From: Manihot esculenta
Taxonomy: Eukaryota > Streptophyta > Magnoliopsida > Malpighiales > Euphorbiaceae
Reading direction: 5' to 3'
DNA length: 64,000 bases
Assembly (NCBI RefSeq): GCF_001659605.2
Contig: NC_035168.2
Span: 1,334,912 to 1,398,911, forward strand
Shown here: piece after piece, positions 25,090-37,489 of the stretch
Numbering within the stretch: position 1 is the stretch's first letter
How the letters are laid out: the number at the start of each line of letters is the position of its first letter
The notes under the pieces: model-generated
The model's database searches: none
What the model was told of the DNA's origin: nothing
The model's input: only the letters and a program-made list of their open reading frames with translations
Program-made: the position numbers and the translations under genes

Positions 25090-26637
25090 CTAGCTGCTAT
25101 ACAATGCACTAATTTGTGAAGCTGAAACTGACCCTGGATATCTTTCCTTCACCTTCACCTGCAACCCACCTTTTATTCTAAGTGTCAAAGACAACAAATG
25201 CTCTGGACACTTCTCTTTGTTCTGTACATCAATCTTAAACCTCTCTATCACAGCTGCTGCTATGGATTTCATTTGTATATAAGCCATGTCTTTCCCAAGA
25301 CACATTCTTGGTCCAGCATGAAACGCCGGGAACTTAAATGGGCTCTCTTGTCTGCAAATCCCATCCTCTTGCAGCCACCTTTCAGGCACAAACTCTCTGC
25401 AATCCTTGCCCCATATGCTCTCCATCCTCCCCATTGCATATGTATGGTAGGTAACAAACCAATCTTTTCCGACAAATGTACCGTCCGGAAAACAATCATC
25501 TCTCTTACAAGCTTTGGTATCTACAGGCACCGGTGGATACAATCTTAATGTCTCTGAAATTGCTGCGTGTAAATAATGCATGTCTCGTAGTTCTTCCAAA
25601 CTATAAGCGTCGCCTATATTTTTACCTTTTCGTGCTCCAATGGCTTCAAGCTCGTATAATATGTTTCTTTCTACTTGTGGGTTCAATGATAATTGCCAAA
25701 AGAACCAGCTCAAAGCTGAAGATGTGGTGTCTCGGCCTGCAAGAATGAAGCTTATGATAATATCTCGGAGAAATTCTTTTGAATTATCATCGTTTCCAAT
25801 GAAACGGGAGAGTAAATCTTCGTCTTTATTATCTGTCCCTTGTTCCATTCTTGATTGTATAATCTCATCTGCAAATTGATGAACGATCTTAATTGATCGT
25901 TTGAGTGCTCTCTCTGTTCCCAAGTTAAAGAATTTACAGATTTTCAATAAGAGTGGAAGGGCATACATGAATCTTTCTGAACTTAGCGTGGCAGCTACTT
26001 CAAAGGCACGCATAAACTCACCGCCGGCGGTTCCATCGCCGCCGAGACAGCCAGGATCCACGTTAAAAGCAAGTTTACATATGTTATCAAACGCAAACCT
26101 CTCTAACACATCTTGTAAATCCAGTACTTGGTTCTTTTTCGAGGCTCTTGAAAGGATTGGGAACAATCTATTTGAAATCTCAATTCTGACATTATCCATA
26201 GCGAAATTTCGCAGTGATTTGGTGTTGAACTCGTAGCTTGCAGTCTTTCTTTGGACTCTCCACAGGTCCCCATCGGAGTTAAAGATTCCTTGGCCGAGGA
26301 AATCTTCAAGAAGGTATATGAACCGGTCGCCTTTTGGGTAGTTGTCAAAGTTAGTCTTGAGAATATACTCAACGTTTAAAGGATTTGCTGTGATGACTCC
26401 ATGGACTTTGCCAGGACGGTGGAAGACGGCCGTATTGGTGGGGCATTGGCCGAGTATTTCAGTAGTCCAGTCGAGAAACCGGTGGCGGTTTCTCAGGAAA
26501 TCCGGTAGAGCTCCTACAAGAGGATAGATTTTGAAGCCTTTGTTGTTTTTGTTCTGTAAAATGTAAAGAAGGTAGAGGTAGAAACAGAACGAAAGAAAGA
26601 AAAGTAACAGAAGAAATTGAAAGGATAAGGCTTCCAT
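25090..26637 (-). CDS. Cytochrome P450 of the CYP94D type
   Basis: A single exon gives 515 aa, the intronless form and length typical of CYP94. Residues 5-27 are a hydrophobic ER anchor, followed by a Lys/Asn stretch. P450 hallmarks are present: I-helix AGRDTT (300-305), K-helix ETLR (362-365), PERW (418-421) and the heme loop FHAGPRMCLGK with axial Cys446. Blocks such as RHRFLDWTTE, GIFNSDGDLW and PVPVDTKACKRDD resemble Arabidopsis CYP94D2 (At3g56630) rather than the jasmonate oxidases CYP94B/C. CYP94 enzymes hydroxylate fatty acids (or JA-Ile) at the omega end on the ER membrane. The substrate here cannot be read from sequence. ATG 26635-26637 is the first in-frame ATG. AT-rich TATA-like sequence lies around 26740-26757. 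Confidence 0.93.
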   Translation of the reverse strand: MEALSFQFLLLLFFLSFCFYLYLLYILQNKNNKGFKIYPLVGALPDFLRNRHRFLDWTTEILGQCPTNTAVFHRPGKVHGVITANPLNVEYILKTNFDNYPKGDRFIYLLEDFLGQGIFNSDGDLWRVQRKTASYEFNTKSLRNFAMDNVRIEISNRLFPILSRASKKNQVLDLQDVLERFAFDNICKLAFNVDPGCLGGDGTAGGEFMRAFEVAATLSSERFMYALPLLLKICKFFNLGTERALKRSIKIVHQFADEIIQSRMEQGTDNKDEDLLSRFIGNDDNSKEFLRDIIISFILAGRDTTSSALSWFFWQLSLNPQVERNILYELEAIGARKGKNIGDAYSLEELRDMHYLHAAISETLRLYPPVPVDTKACKRDDCFPDGTFVGKDWFVTYHTYAMGRMESIWGKDCREFVPERWLQEDGICRQESPFKFPAFHAGPRMCLGKDMAYIQMKSIAAAVIERFKIDVQNKEKCPEHLLSLTLRIKGGLQVKVKERYPGSVSASQISALYSS

Positions 26638-28352
26638 GGTTAAGAGATGCAAGTGAAAGGAAAGGAGCTAACTTTAATCTTGCAGGGTGATGGCGCTCAA
26701 AATTTGTGTTCAATAATTGTTTCCTGATAAGGAGAGTTTTCATTATATAATTTTATATTTTAATAAAAGTGAAAAAAATCCATCTAAAATAAAAATTCAT
26801 CCGTTCCGACAATGATAGAATTGGTTTGTAGGGTAGCGATTTTCTTGCAAGATATGGCTTTGCCACTCTGAAAGCATGAGAATTTGTTTCCATTCTCGTG
26901 TCGTTTCGAAAGGCCAGCAGAAAATTGAGGAGGACGATGGCCCGCGTGGTGACCTCGCAGAGGTGATTTAGCTTGTTGTATACTTTTTCTTTTCTTTGTT
27001 TTTTTTTTTTTATTGAAAATTGAGTGAGTAGAATATGATTCTTATAATATTTATTCAGATATATTTATCTTTAAATATATTTACAATCGAATTAAATCTA
27101 TGCAGAGTCTAAAAGCTATTCCAAATTTCGAAAATAATTTTTTTTTTTTAATTTTTTTAAAAAAGATATTTAGGTTCATAATACAACTAAAACATGGCTG
27201 CAAAACAAGAGTTTCTAATCGAAAGACTCAAAAACCCTAACCTATAAAAGACTAGTTTATCTAAGATTCGTAACTGTAACTGTTATCTAACAATGTTTTC
27301 AAATATCAAACTGAAGATATTTCCTACAGAGGAAACTTTCAGAAAGCTTAAAAAGCATGATAAGTTAGGTGAGGAATCGATAGAGAACAGACGTGTTTGA
27401 TACGTACAAAAATGTATTTGAAAGGCATATACAGCATACATAGCAACTAATCATTAGCTATGGTATGAGCCTTTTGTTATTATTCATATGGAATTAAATA
27501 CCCCCTTTCAAAAGTTCTACACCATTAATCATCATAAACCCAGGAGCACAACAGGGATCCAGTGGGAAGTGTAACTCAACCTGCTCTCATAAATACGTTA
27601 AGGAAATGGAAGGGATTCTTCATGCATATCATCACAAAAAAGTGCACAAGAGCACAACAAGACAAAACAAGTCCATTTAGAACTCAAACATGTGATGGAG
27701 CAGACACAATGCACAACAACAATTAATTTACAGACTCCTGCTTGATCAATACTTCTGCCCATAAATTGATAAAAAGACTTAAGTCAAAGAGGGGAATCAA
27801 GATTTAATTGTTAAAAAAAGACTATCCAGAGTTTAACAATATTCACATATTGATGAATCACGAGTTCAGAAGTACATATCAGTTTCTACTTTCTAAGCAG
27901 CATGCTCTGCAAATAATTGCCAAGTTCATTCTGTTTCCAACCTTATGAGCAACATACGCCTTGATATATAGCTGAAGCAGCCACCACTTTCACCATTTAG
28001 CATCTCAATGCCAGATTCTAAAACATCATTGTAAAAACGCTTTATTGAAACTTGGAGTCATTGGCATCTGGAATTTCATAACCATATAAAATGTAGGAGA
28101 ATATATTGGGAATTTAACAACCTGAACATAGAGAATAAATTGATGCCCAGCTAAAATGAAATGCCCATTACAGAAATAACAAAACAAAGTTTACACTAAT
28201 ATTATATTCTAAATTTCATTTAACAACATTAAAACTTATTGTATAAAGAAAAAAACCACAGCCTTTGCATGGGTTTCACAATTTTAGACGTGCATTAGGA
28301 TTATGTCATGAAAGAAAAATGGGAATTTTTTCAAAAAATTGGGAAAAGAAAT
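26638..28352. other. Intergenic, no gene seen
   Basis: Contains the P450 promoter near the left end. The rest is AT-rich DNA without a recognisable gene; reading frames are short and not protein-like. Confidence 0.6.
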
Positions 28353-28440
28353 CCGACCTGCCGGATTCGAACCAGCGACCTAAGGATTATCTGCTTCAAG
28401 CGACTACAGTCCTCCGCTCTACCAACTGAGCTAAGGTCGG
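28353..28440 (-). tRNA. tRNA-Tyr (anticodon GTA) with intron
   Basis: The minus strand folds as a tRNA: acceptor CCGACCT pairs with AGGTCGG, the D arm is AGCTCAGTTGGTAGAGC, and the T arm is GCTGGTTCGAATCCGGC. The anticodon GTA is at complement 28405-28407. About 15 nt (roughly 28389-28403) interrupt the anticodon arm one base 3' of the anticodon, the standard position of nuclear tRNA introns, which plant tRNA-Tyr genes carry. The body is intact. No CCA is encoded, as expected for a nuclear gene. Confidence 0.95.
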
Positions 28441-31004
28441 TTTCGTTGATTATTCCATATATTATAACATTTTGATGCATGATTATCCAAAATTCTATTA
28501 TTAAGAAGTTAAAATGACAGAATACTTTATATTGTAGGACAATTTTAATTAAGATATATTCAATTGAATTGAATGAAATAATTTCAATTTAATATTTTGA
28601 TTTTATTTGATTAATATTCTCAAAGGGGCAATGAACGAAAAGTGGCATCGACTGGTCGTTATTGGGATGGGGATCACTTGTTAGTGGCATAACCTAACAA
28701 TTGAGATTGATAATTGAAAAGTGCCAAAAGAATAAAAGGGATGAGAAAAGAAGATGATTATACATTCAAACTTCTCGCTCTCTTTGTTTGGGAACATTCT
28801 ATACTTTCCTATTCATCTCAACTTTAAAAGCTACCCACCAACGGCCCTATTTGTTTCATTTGGGCATCATGCATGGCCTATCACCTTTTGCATTATTGTG
28901 GTTTAAGCATATATATGTAATTATAAATATTAAATATAACATATTTATATATTTTTTAAAATTAACCTCTCTATTTTTTTTCTTACATTTTGGTTTTATT
29001 TCTTGTTTATGATTATATTGATTATTTGGTTACATATAACTAACTGATTTTACGTAATCGGTCGCTATATAAACAATTAATAATTTCATAATTTAAAAAT
29101 AACTTAATAATTTAGCTTATTTTCTACAATTATAAATAAATAAAGTAAAAAAAAAAAAAGGGAAGAGAATGGATTGGTTCAAGATAAGAGTCCACATCCA
29201 TCAATTTGAATTGGGCAGCTTGTCTTTTAAATCAGTCCATTTTGATAATCAATGAAATTGCTGTGACCATCATCACATTACATATATGTGTTTAATAGAA
29301 AAAAAGAAATAATTGAAAAATAAAAAAAAATAAAAAGAAGAAAAGAGAAAACAACCAAACTTTAACATTCAAAATTCCAAGATCATAATCAACATGAAAG
29401 CTGTACGATGTACAATTGCAGACAATTTGTCTATCAATCCATGTGGTTCAACAGCCATCCTTCCTTCCTTTCCACTGTTATAAAAAAGAGAACTAAGCCT
29501 ATCCCCTTTTCTATTTTCATCATTCAGAATCTCACCGCTAACTTCAGATTTCTTTAACTTTTATCCACATTCAAATAAAAATTTATAAGAATCGAGCTTT
29601 TAATCTTACCTAAACCTCTTCATCCCAGAATTCGTAGGTCAATTCACTTGACATAAAATCTTGAAGATGGCGCTGATTACTCTCATCACCAGAACTACCA
29701 ATTATAGAAAACCTTAAACCTTGCAATAAAGCCAAATTAAGCCAACCAGGATTTTACACTTGTCGACACATTTTCCAAGCAAAGATGGGTATTGATCGTC
29801 TGGAAAAGCTAGGAGGCCAGATTATGAAATCTGGCACAATGTCCTTTCAGGAATATGATGTGGTTAAATTAAAGAGCTATAATGTTAAGAATTCATCAGT
29901 AAATAATCAAAGAAACAGACGCAGTCTGGAAACAAAGCCCACACACATAATTGACCTGGTATTCAAACAGAACCCTAACTGTTCATTCACAAGTATTCAC
30001 TAACTCTTATTTTGTATCATTCAGTAAAAGGAAACACTATGCCAGGAAGACGCATGCATTCTTGTGATTCGTGTCCCATGAAATAAATAATTTTTCTGAA
30101 AATTATTGGTGAGGTGAATCTTATTTTCCAAAATTCAAGGTTTAGCCCTTTTTTTCCATATAATTGGTCTATTTTTCATGATGGGATGTGCTTCCAGGTG
30201 GCAAGTTATTTACCATATAAAATATTACTAATTTCTTTTTAATTAAAATATTATTGAACTAATAATTCAATGCTGGAATGTTTATTTTACTGTTGAAAAA
30301 GTTGAACCTAATTAAACATATTTTCTTGTCAGGAATTTCCGATCATAAGAACTCTGCAATCTTTGTAATATGTACCACAATGAAGTTGCTTGAAGATTAC
30401 AGCAAGATGGATCTCATTTCCAGATCAAGATCTATCACAAGTTGCCCTACTCAGATAAGGGACCCCATAACAAGAACACATCACAGAAACAACAAAAGAA
30501 CTTTTGCTTTTATTTAGAAATGAAATGATTCAGTTCTTAAAACAAAATAAAAAACGAAAGAAATGAAATGATTCAATGATAGTGGAAGCTTAGATGGACA
30601 CTGAATAATCCCCATGGTCCCATATCCTTGTGGCCTCATTTGCTTCATTGCACCCTCATAGTTCTTGTGTTTCTGTAGCTGCTAAGGTATAATAAGAGCA
30701 CCATGGCAAAAATTAACAAGAAAAATCTCACACAATTCTCCCAGTTTTCATTCATCAATCCTTGGGGTGCCTTGGACGTTCAACTACCTTTTGCATAATA
30801 ATTTTTGCAAGTAGCTAAAGGACCCATCTCAAGACACCTTCATAAATAAAAGAACATGAAGACAAAAAAAGGAGGAAACTTAAAGAATAAATATATAATA
30901 AGAAAAGAAAGAAAAGAAATCACGAGACAAGTGAAAACTTGTTTTTCTTTTTTTGGGTGATTTTTTTCTATGCATGGGCAAGTTAGTGTTTAAAGTTTTC
31001 ACTT
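28441..31004. other. Intergenic, XTH 3' flank
   Basis: AT-rich non-coding DNA with small isolated reading frames only. The part adjoining 31004 (about 30600-31004) is probably the 3'UTR of the xyloglucan enzyme gene. No repeat family recognised. Confidence 0.55.
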
Positions 31005-32646
31005 TTAACGCCAACACTCAGGTGTTAAGGAGTGGTCTCTTTTGGGGTCCATGCAATAGTTGTAAACCATATGGTGACTTTGAACCCATCTCATGGCTCT
31101 ATATTGTTGCCTAGAAAGTCCGCCGGACCGAAATGGAGAGGCGGAGACTGGCCGGCACCAAGCTGGTGAATAGGCTGAGCAACCACCTGCTTTGAAATTG
31201 GTGTACCTTGCAACAAATGGTTGGTATCTGTAATCTGCTTTGTATTTTCCATCTTCAGTAGCCCAAGAAGAGGCATCCCAAATTGAACCATAAACCCACA
31301 TTGGTCTCAATGGAAAAGTGTCAGCACTTTTTCTAGGGTACCTCCTTATGGGCACATCATCAACAAGGAATCTGAAAATAATACAAATCAACTTAACATC
31401 AAAGGCACAACAAGACATTTCACCTACCAGCAGCCTACCATAAATTATTAAATTCTTTTTTCTTGAAATTGGAAGTTGCTATCTTCATTGTCTATTTGCT
31501 CATTTCCCCAATGATGCAAAATGTTACAAAAGAAAGTGTGTGATCAGAAAAAAAGCACCATTAAGTCCTTTGATTAGTACAACTAGATTTAGTTAATCTA
31601 CTTTTAATGCAACTAACTTTCATAGAAACTCTATCCCACCCATGTGATATTAGATTCTATTTACTTATAATAAAAACTTTGCCCTTAATTTTAGAGAATG
31701 ATTAAAATACCCTATGCTTTTAGTCCTTCATTAAATGGGTAATTTAATTTTCCAAAAAATACAAATGACCTATGTACCCATTAATCAAATATCATGTAAG
31801 ATCATAACTAAGATAGCTAAGTGCCAAAAAATTAAAAGGCATAATTGTATTATTGATTCCTAATTCTCTGTTTCTAAGCAGTGAATGTGACAACATGATG
31901 AAACTTACATGATCTCTTTCGGACTCCAAAGAATTGCATAATGGTGAAAACGTTGTGTTGGATCAAACCACAAATGAAACTTCATCTCTCTCCCAATGAT
32001 TCTTCCATCTCCACTTCCTCTTATGTAAACATTTGTCTGCAATGTGTAAGGCTTCCCAAATGTTGTCCCAAGAAATTCTATGTCTACTTCATCATGGAAT
32101 CCTGGGTGAGCTTCATTGTTTGAAAGCTGCCATTAACCCATTATTAATTAGCCCATAAACAAGAAATGCTTATAATGAAGACAGAGTATATAGTTTAGTC
32201 CAATCCCCACATAGAAAGCTGTAATAACTCCTGCAGTGTAGCCGGGTTGAAGCTTAATGGAGGCACCAAAGTACCCAGATCGAAATGGTTTAACAGATTT
32301 GAATCCACTTCCTGGAAACATAAAGTTACAAAAGAATGACAGAAAGAAACAATCAATAAATAGCAAACAAAGCAAAATAATAATAATAAAAAAAGCTTGA
32401 TTTACCTACTAACATTAAGATACAAAGTACTAAGTAGATATATGAACCTGAGGTACTATCTAGCCAGATAGTTAATGCATCTTGGTCTACTCTTTGATGT
32501 GTGTAACCCCAGAGGTTTCTATAGCCTTGATAAAAGCTCATTGATCTGAACCTAGAACTTGGCCAGTAGCCAGGAGAAGGTGGCCATTGAGCAAAGCTTG
32601 ATGAAGGGAGCATAACAGTGAGAAGTAGCAAGAGAAGGAGAGCCAT
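31005..32646 (-). CDS. XTH32: Xyloglucan endotransglucosylase/hydrolase, XTH31/32 type
   Basis: Four minus-strand exons (32448-32646, 32211-32311, 31909-32126, 31005-31371) give 294 aa. Residues 1-19 are a secretory signal peptide (Leu run, then SSSFA before QWPP). The GH16 catalytic motif is [10 protein letters not shown] (111-120), with nucleophile Glu113 and acid/base Glu117. The common form is HDEIDFEFLG, usually with an N-glycosylation site just after; here LGTTFGKPY follows and lacks it. The C-terminal XET_C region has the usual Cys pairs (GGCSAY, AWCRP, YNYCMD, PECWR). It cuts and rejoins cell-wall xyloglucan in the apoplast. The motif variant and length match group III-A (Arabidopsis XTH31/XTH32), members of which can show hydrolase activity. 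ATG at 32644-32646 starts the signal peptide. Confidence 0.93.
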
Positions 32647-35600
32647 AGCAGGATGTGGAGAAATTGTATGGGAGAGAATAGAATGATTGTGTATATAAAT
32701 GCAGGGGGAGAGAGAGATAGAAGAAAGAAAGCAATGTTTCATGGAGGAGAAGTATGGCAGAGTAGAGTTGTTATAATGAAAACGATTAGTGGGTCCTCGT
32801 AAAAAAGAGGTAATAAAAAAGTTGATGGAAGCCAAAGACGTTAAAACCAAATGAAAATTCTGATAAAAATTTAGGTTTCAGGGTATTGATAGATCAACAG
32901 TAGGACAGCAGTGGCAAAAGTAATTGGTAGAAACTAGAAAGTAATATAAAATTTTTGCCAATCACAACTACTCACTCTCCCAATATTTATGAGAAAACGC
33001 TGTTGGGCTTAGAACTGCATGGTTGGAAAGCTAAGAAAAGAAGAGAGGGAATACAGGTGTCTATTAAATGTGCTTGTGTTGGTACATTTTTGTGACGCCA
33101 CAGGAACCTGGATTTGGGTTAAAGTTAAACTCAGGAAATAATTTGTAGTAAAATCTTCTTTTTTGGGGGACCAAATTTCCTTTCATTAAAAGCCACATAC
33201 AATGTGTTTTCTATCTTTTGAAGACAAAACATTAAATAATGGAATAACCCAAAGCAAAAAAATAAATAAATAAAACCAATACATTTTGTCACAGCAAAGA
33301 AATTAAGTTGGTAGAGATGAAATGGTGGGTGAGATATTGGTATAGTAAAAATGGAGAGTTATGGTGTATTTGATCCTCTGATCTTCATTGATGGAGTGGG
33401 CCATATGGCATCCAAAATGGGGTCCCATGTTTGATTTCATTATAAGCGTGCATCTATAATTGATTGCCCTCTCAAAATTCAATGTGATTTAAGCAACCAA
33501 AGTTGCTACTCCATGCATGTTGCTTCTTGGGGATCCATTTCCTTCACACACAATCACATTTCAAAAATACCTAATATTTTCGTCCTCTATTATAATAAGA
33601 TAATGTGATAAAAATTTAGGAAATCACATAACAAATTTTGTTTATTAACATTACTGTTTTTTTTTTTAAAGAAAAATCTCGTAATCATCATCAAGAGTAC
33701 AACCACAGCTTGAAGTGCAGAAATTTTATCCACGCAGATAAATCATTCTCTGAATGAAGAAAATGCCAAGCTGACAAACCCAAATTCCTGTTAGAAAAAG
33801 CTACAGTCTCCACATATATATCATTATCAGTAATCATCACAGGATAATTAAACACATTATTTCATCTACCTCAATTACATCGAATACCCTTTAAGTTTAC
33901 TTTTCAACTTGTCTTCAAATTTCAAATAAAATTATTAATACTATAATTATTCTCCATCACTTAACTATATAGTTAATTAGACTGAATTATTAATTATATA
34001 TTTATCTGTATATAATTAATAATAATAAAAATTAATATTTATATGAATACGTGTGCATAAAAAAATCCGATTGCAGACGAAAATTTGGACAAAATCAACA
34101 AGAAATTGCAGATTTTGTAAGGTCAGGCTGAAAACTATTGTGTCGGCTAGGGAAAGAGAGAGATCTTGGAGGAAGAGGAGATGGATTGAAAATCTTAGGC
34201 CTGTTTGCCGACACTTGTTGCTTTATTTTATATGTTTTATGTTTAATTATTGTCTTAAATTCATTTTAAACATGACTATACCTTTTTAGTATGAGAGGTT
34301 TTATTTCAAAGTATAATAATAAAAACATTGGATGTTAAAATTTTACATTCAAAAAATACAAATAAAAAATTACACATTAAAAATATTTTTTCTAATTTTA
34401 AAATTGGAGATTACTAATAAAGTATCAAGAGTCAACTCTTCGTTTTCATTATATATGTATATATTTTGTAGTAAAATGTTGAACGTCCGAAAATCCAAAT
34501 TTAAATTTATTAAATGATTGAAATATTTTTAACATTTAAATCAAAACGAAGTATTGTGTGTTTGAAACGATGACATATTTGTAGTACGATTTGACATATT
34601 TTAAACTATTTATTTTGAGTTAATCAAATTTAAAGTTATTTTATTTTAATTTAATAAAATTAAAATATAAACATTATAAAAGTGTCAAATCTGTACTCAC
34701 AGATTTAGTTTAATAATAAATATATTATAGTAAATTTGAGAAATTTCAGATTTTATTTTTAATATTTTAAAAATAATAATTAAAATAAAAAAAATTATTA
34801 CAATGTGCACATTTTAATGTATATTATTGGATAAGAATATAGTTTAAATTAAGTTTTTTATGAATAAAAAAATGATAAATAGAAGACAGACGAGATATGG
34901 GATATGATATGATGATAATTGTAATGGACAAAATTTATTTGATTATTGAAATTAATTAAATTATTCATGTAATGAATAATTGGATAGAATGATGATGTAT
35001 TGTGTCTCTTTAATTAATTATTAGAAAAATAAATTAAAAATTAAGTAATAACTGAAAACAAAATACAATTATCCTTCATTAATTATTTGCTTTTTTTTTT
35101 TAAAAAAAAAAGCAATATTTTATTTTATAGGCTTATTTTTTAAGTTAAATTAATTTTCAATAGAACTTGTTTTGATTCGTACCTAAAAAATTTATCGATA
35201 TATTAATGTTGTCTATAGTAAAAAATTATTAATTTTTAGATTTCAAATTTAAATCAATCATAAATAATTACATAAAAAATATTAATATCTCAGAAATTGA
35301 AGAGCCTTATGATTTAGATCCAAGATTTTGTGATGATGGGTTGGGAATATTATCAACAATTTTATTATTATTGGGATGAATGTAATATCCATTTTTTTTT
35401 ACCAAAATAAAGAAATTAAGAAACAAGACTAATGTTTCATAAAAAAAAAAAAAAAAAAAGGACTAATGTCCGTAGGTGGAATAATCCAAAAAATCATAAA
35501 TTAAAAAGAATAATCTATACTCCAACAATAATTGTGATTAAATGCAACAACCATATACAAAAATCAATTAGAAATTTAAAAAAAAATGAAAATAAAATAA

Positions 35601-37131
35601 TAATTGTGATTAAATGCAACAACCATATACAAAAATCAATTAAAAATTAAAAAAAAAACATGAAAACAGTTTAATTTTTTCGATTTAAATCAAATTTGCT
35701 CATTTTTGTCTAATAGCTAATTAATAATTTATTTTATCACTAATTTATTGAATTTTTTTTTATAAAATCTTAATCCATTAAAAATTTTATAACGAATACT
35801 ATATTTCATCTTGCATTTACTATTGTTATAATGATTAAATTAAATTATAAATTTTTTGAGTTGAATTAATTTAAATTCATAAATATATATATATATTAAT
35901 GGAAAAAAGAAAAGGGTAATAGAATAGTTTAATGTCATTGTCAAACTTTACTCCTACTTGTAAATAAATAGACAAATCACTCATCGGATTTATACAATTA
36001 AATCAAATCAAATGCTTACTAAGACATGAAACGAATCATACACTTAAAAACATTAACCATTAATAAAACATCTAAATTGATTGAATTAACAAATCATCAA
36101 AAACGTCCCAATTAAGAAAGAGATCATCTAATCAATTGGCCTTTTTCCCATGTTAAAAGCTTATTCAATTGTCCTCACCGACACCAAAAAGATAATAATT
36201 TGGAAATATAAAAATAAAAATTAATTTATTTTGGGAAATAATGTATGAAGAGTGTTATAGAGAAAGGGTCAGAAACTCTTGTTGAATGCATCCTAAGAGA
36301 TTCTTCTGGTAAAGAGAGATAAGAGGGATGTGTCCCTTAAGAAGCATCCATAGTTTCTAAAAAGGACCAGAATTTTAAGAGCTAAGGGGCCACTTCAAAG
36401 CTGGTTCTTCAAGTTTTCCCTCTGTTTACACCCTTTTTTTACCTTTTTTTATTTTTTTTATATAGTGAAACGTACAAATGGGTCTGAATTAGGGGACATA
36501 TACATACACAAGTAGGGGACAATGTCATGTATATTTTGAATATGTTAACTTTGCTTGAGTTTTTCTAATTTCAATATATTTTAATTGATTAACACGGGAG
36601 TCATCTTAAAACCGAAAAGTCTCGCATTTAAATTTAATCAAAATTAATTATAATAAAAAAATTTTAAAAATTAATTTTTAATTCTACTTCAATTCTTTTA
36701 AACCATGATGGTTGGACTGTTATCTTATAAAGAATTAGAATTTTAAACTTTCACCTTAGAAAATTATAATAGTTTTGTTTAAGTTTCAAGTTTTATTTTT
36801 CGGTTAATTACATAGTTTGAGTTATTAAGTCCATGGTTGCATGTGAAGCAAAATTTTCAGGAAGCTAGGTGGCAATTAGGTAGACAAATCCAATTTTAGG
36901 TGGTAGCTATTCATGAGTTGGCCTTTGAGTGGGGTTTCCATATCTATGTCAGATTTTTTTTTTTTCTTTTGCCAGAAAATAAATATGCATTCCATTTTCA
37001 TTGGATTCCGCCTCACGTTGCATCACCCCATCATACACCATCTCATAATTTTTTTTCTTTTAATCCAATATAAAAGTTTTTAAATAAAATTGAGGCCTAT
37101 AATTATTTATGAAAATTGAAAATTTGAGGTG
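32647..37131. other. Intergenic: XTH promoter, AT-rich tract, copia insertion flank
   Basis: A TATA-like sequence (TATATAAAT on the plus strand, TTTATATAC in minus reading) near 32692-32700 lies about 50 bp upstream of the XTH start. From about 33600 the DNA is very AT-rich, with a 44-bp duplication at 35527-35642. I see no coding gene. The stretch 34100-34220 has a short purine-rich open frame of no recognised family. Confidence 0.55.
35527..35642. repeat. 44-bp direct repeat, period 72
   Basis: The 44-bp sequence starting AATAATTGTGATTAAATGCA occurs at 35527-35570 and again exactly at 35599-35642, separated by a purine-rich spacer. Confidence 0.88.
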
Positions 37132-37136
37132 GAGCT

Positions 37137-37431
37137 TATTAAAGATAAAGACTAACTATAACAGTTTTATCTATTTGTAACTTGAGTTATAGCTGTATAC
37201 TTATCTTGTATTTAGTTAGTGATAAGGGTTAGAGTTGTGATAAGGTTTAGAGTCATGATAAGGTTAGAGTTGTGATAAGATATAGAGTTATGATAAGGTT
37301 TATAGTTGGTTGAGATAATATTTGTTATTCATATAATCTGTATCAAACTCAACCACTGGTATATACTATATAAATGTATTCTATACAGAAATACAAATAC
37401 ATAGAATTCTCAATATCATAAATCTTCTATA
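37137..37431 (+). repeat. 5' LTR of the copia element
   Basis: 295 bp, ends TATTAAAG and TTCTATA (TA...TA instead of TG...CA). It has a TATA box TATATAAAT at 37377-37385. Five tandem 17-18-bp units that begin GATAAG lie at 37221-37309, with an inverted CTTATC at 37200-37205. The only difference from the 3' LTR is at 37282 (A here, T at 41852). Confidence 0.95.
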
Positions 37432-37443
37432 TGGTATCAGAGC
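37432..37443 (+). other. Primer binding site (initiator tRNA-Met type)
   Basis: TGGTATCAGAGC directly follows the 5' LTR. It is the sequence complementary to the 3' end of plant initiator tRNA-Met used by most copia elements. Confidence 0.92.
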
Positions 37444-37489
37444 CGCAATCTGCTCTCACGAGTTTTCTGATCCAATTTTTTTTTAATTA

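Noticed and set aside
26638..26652. Five extra residues at the P450 N-terminus
   Set aside because: The extended start is a TTG; the first ATG is at 26637.
32353..32850. Longer N-terminus for the XTH gene from an ATG at 32850
   Set aside because: The extension puts about 68 residues before the signal peptide and crosses the TATA-like region. The start at 32646 gives a proper secretory signal.
34053..34289. A 78-codon frame as a gene
   Set aside because: Biased Arg/Lys content comes from a purine-rich stretch; no family resemblance, no promoter or splice support.
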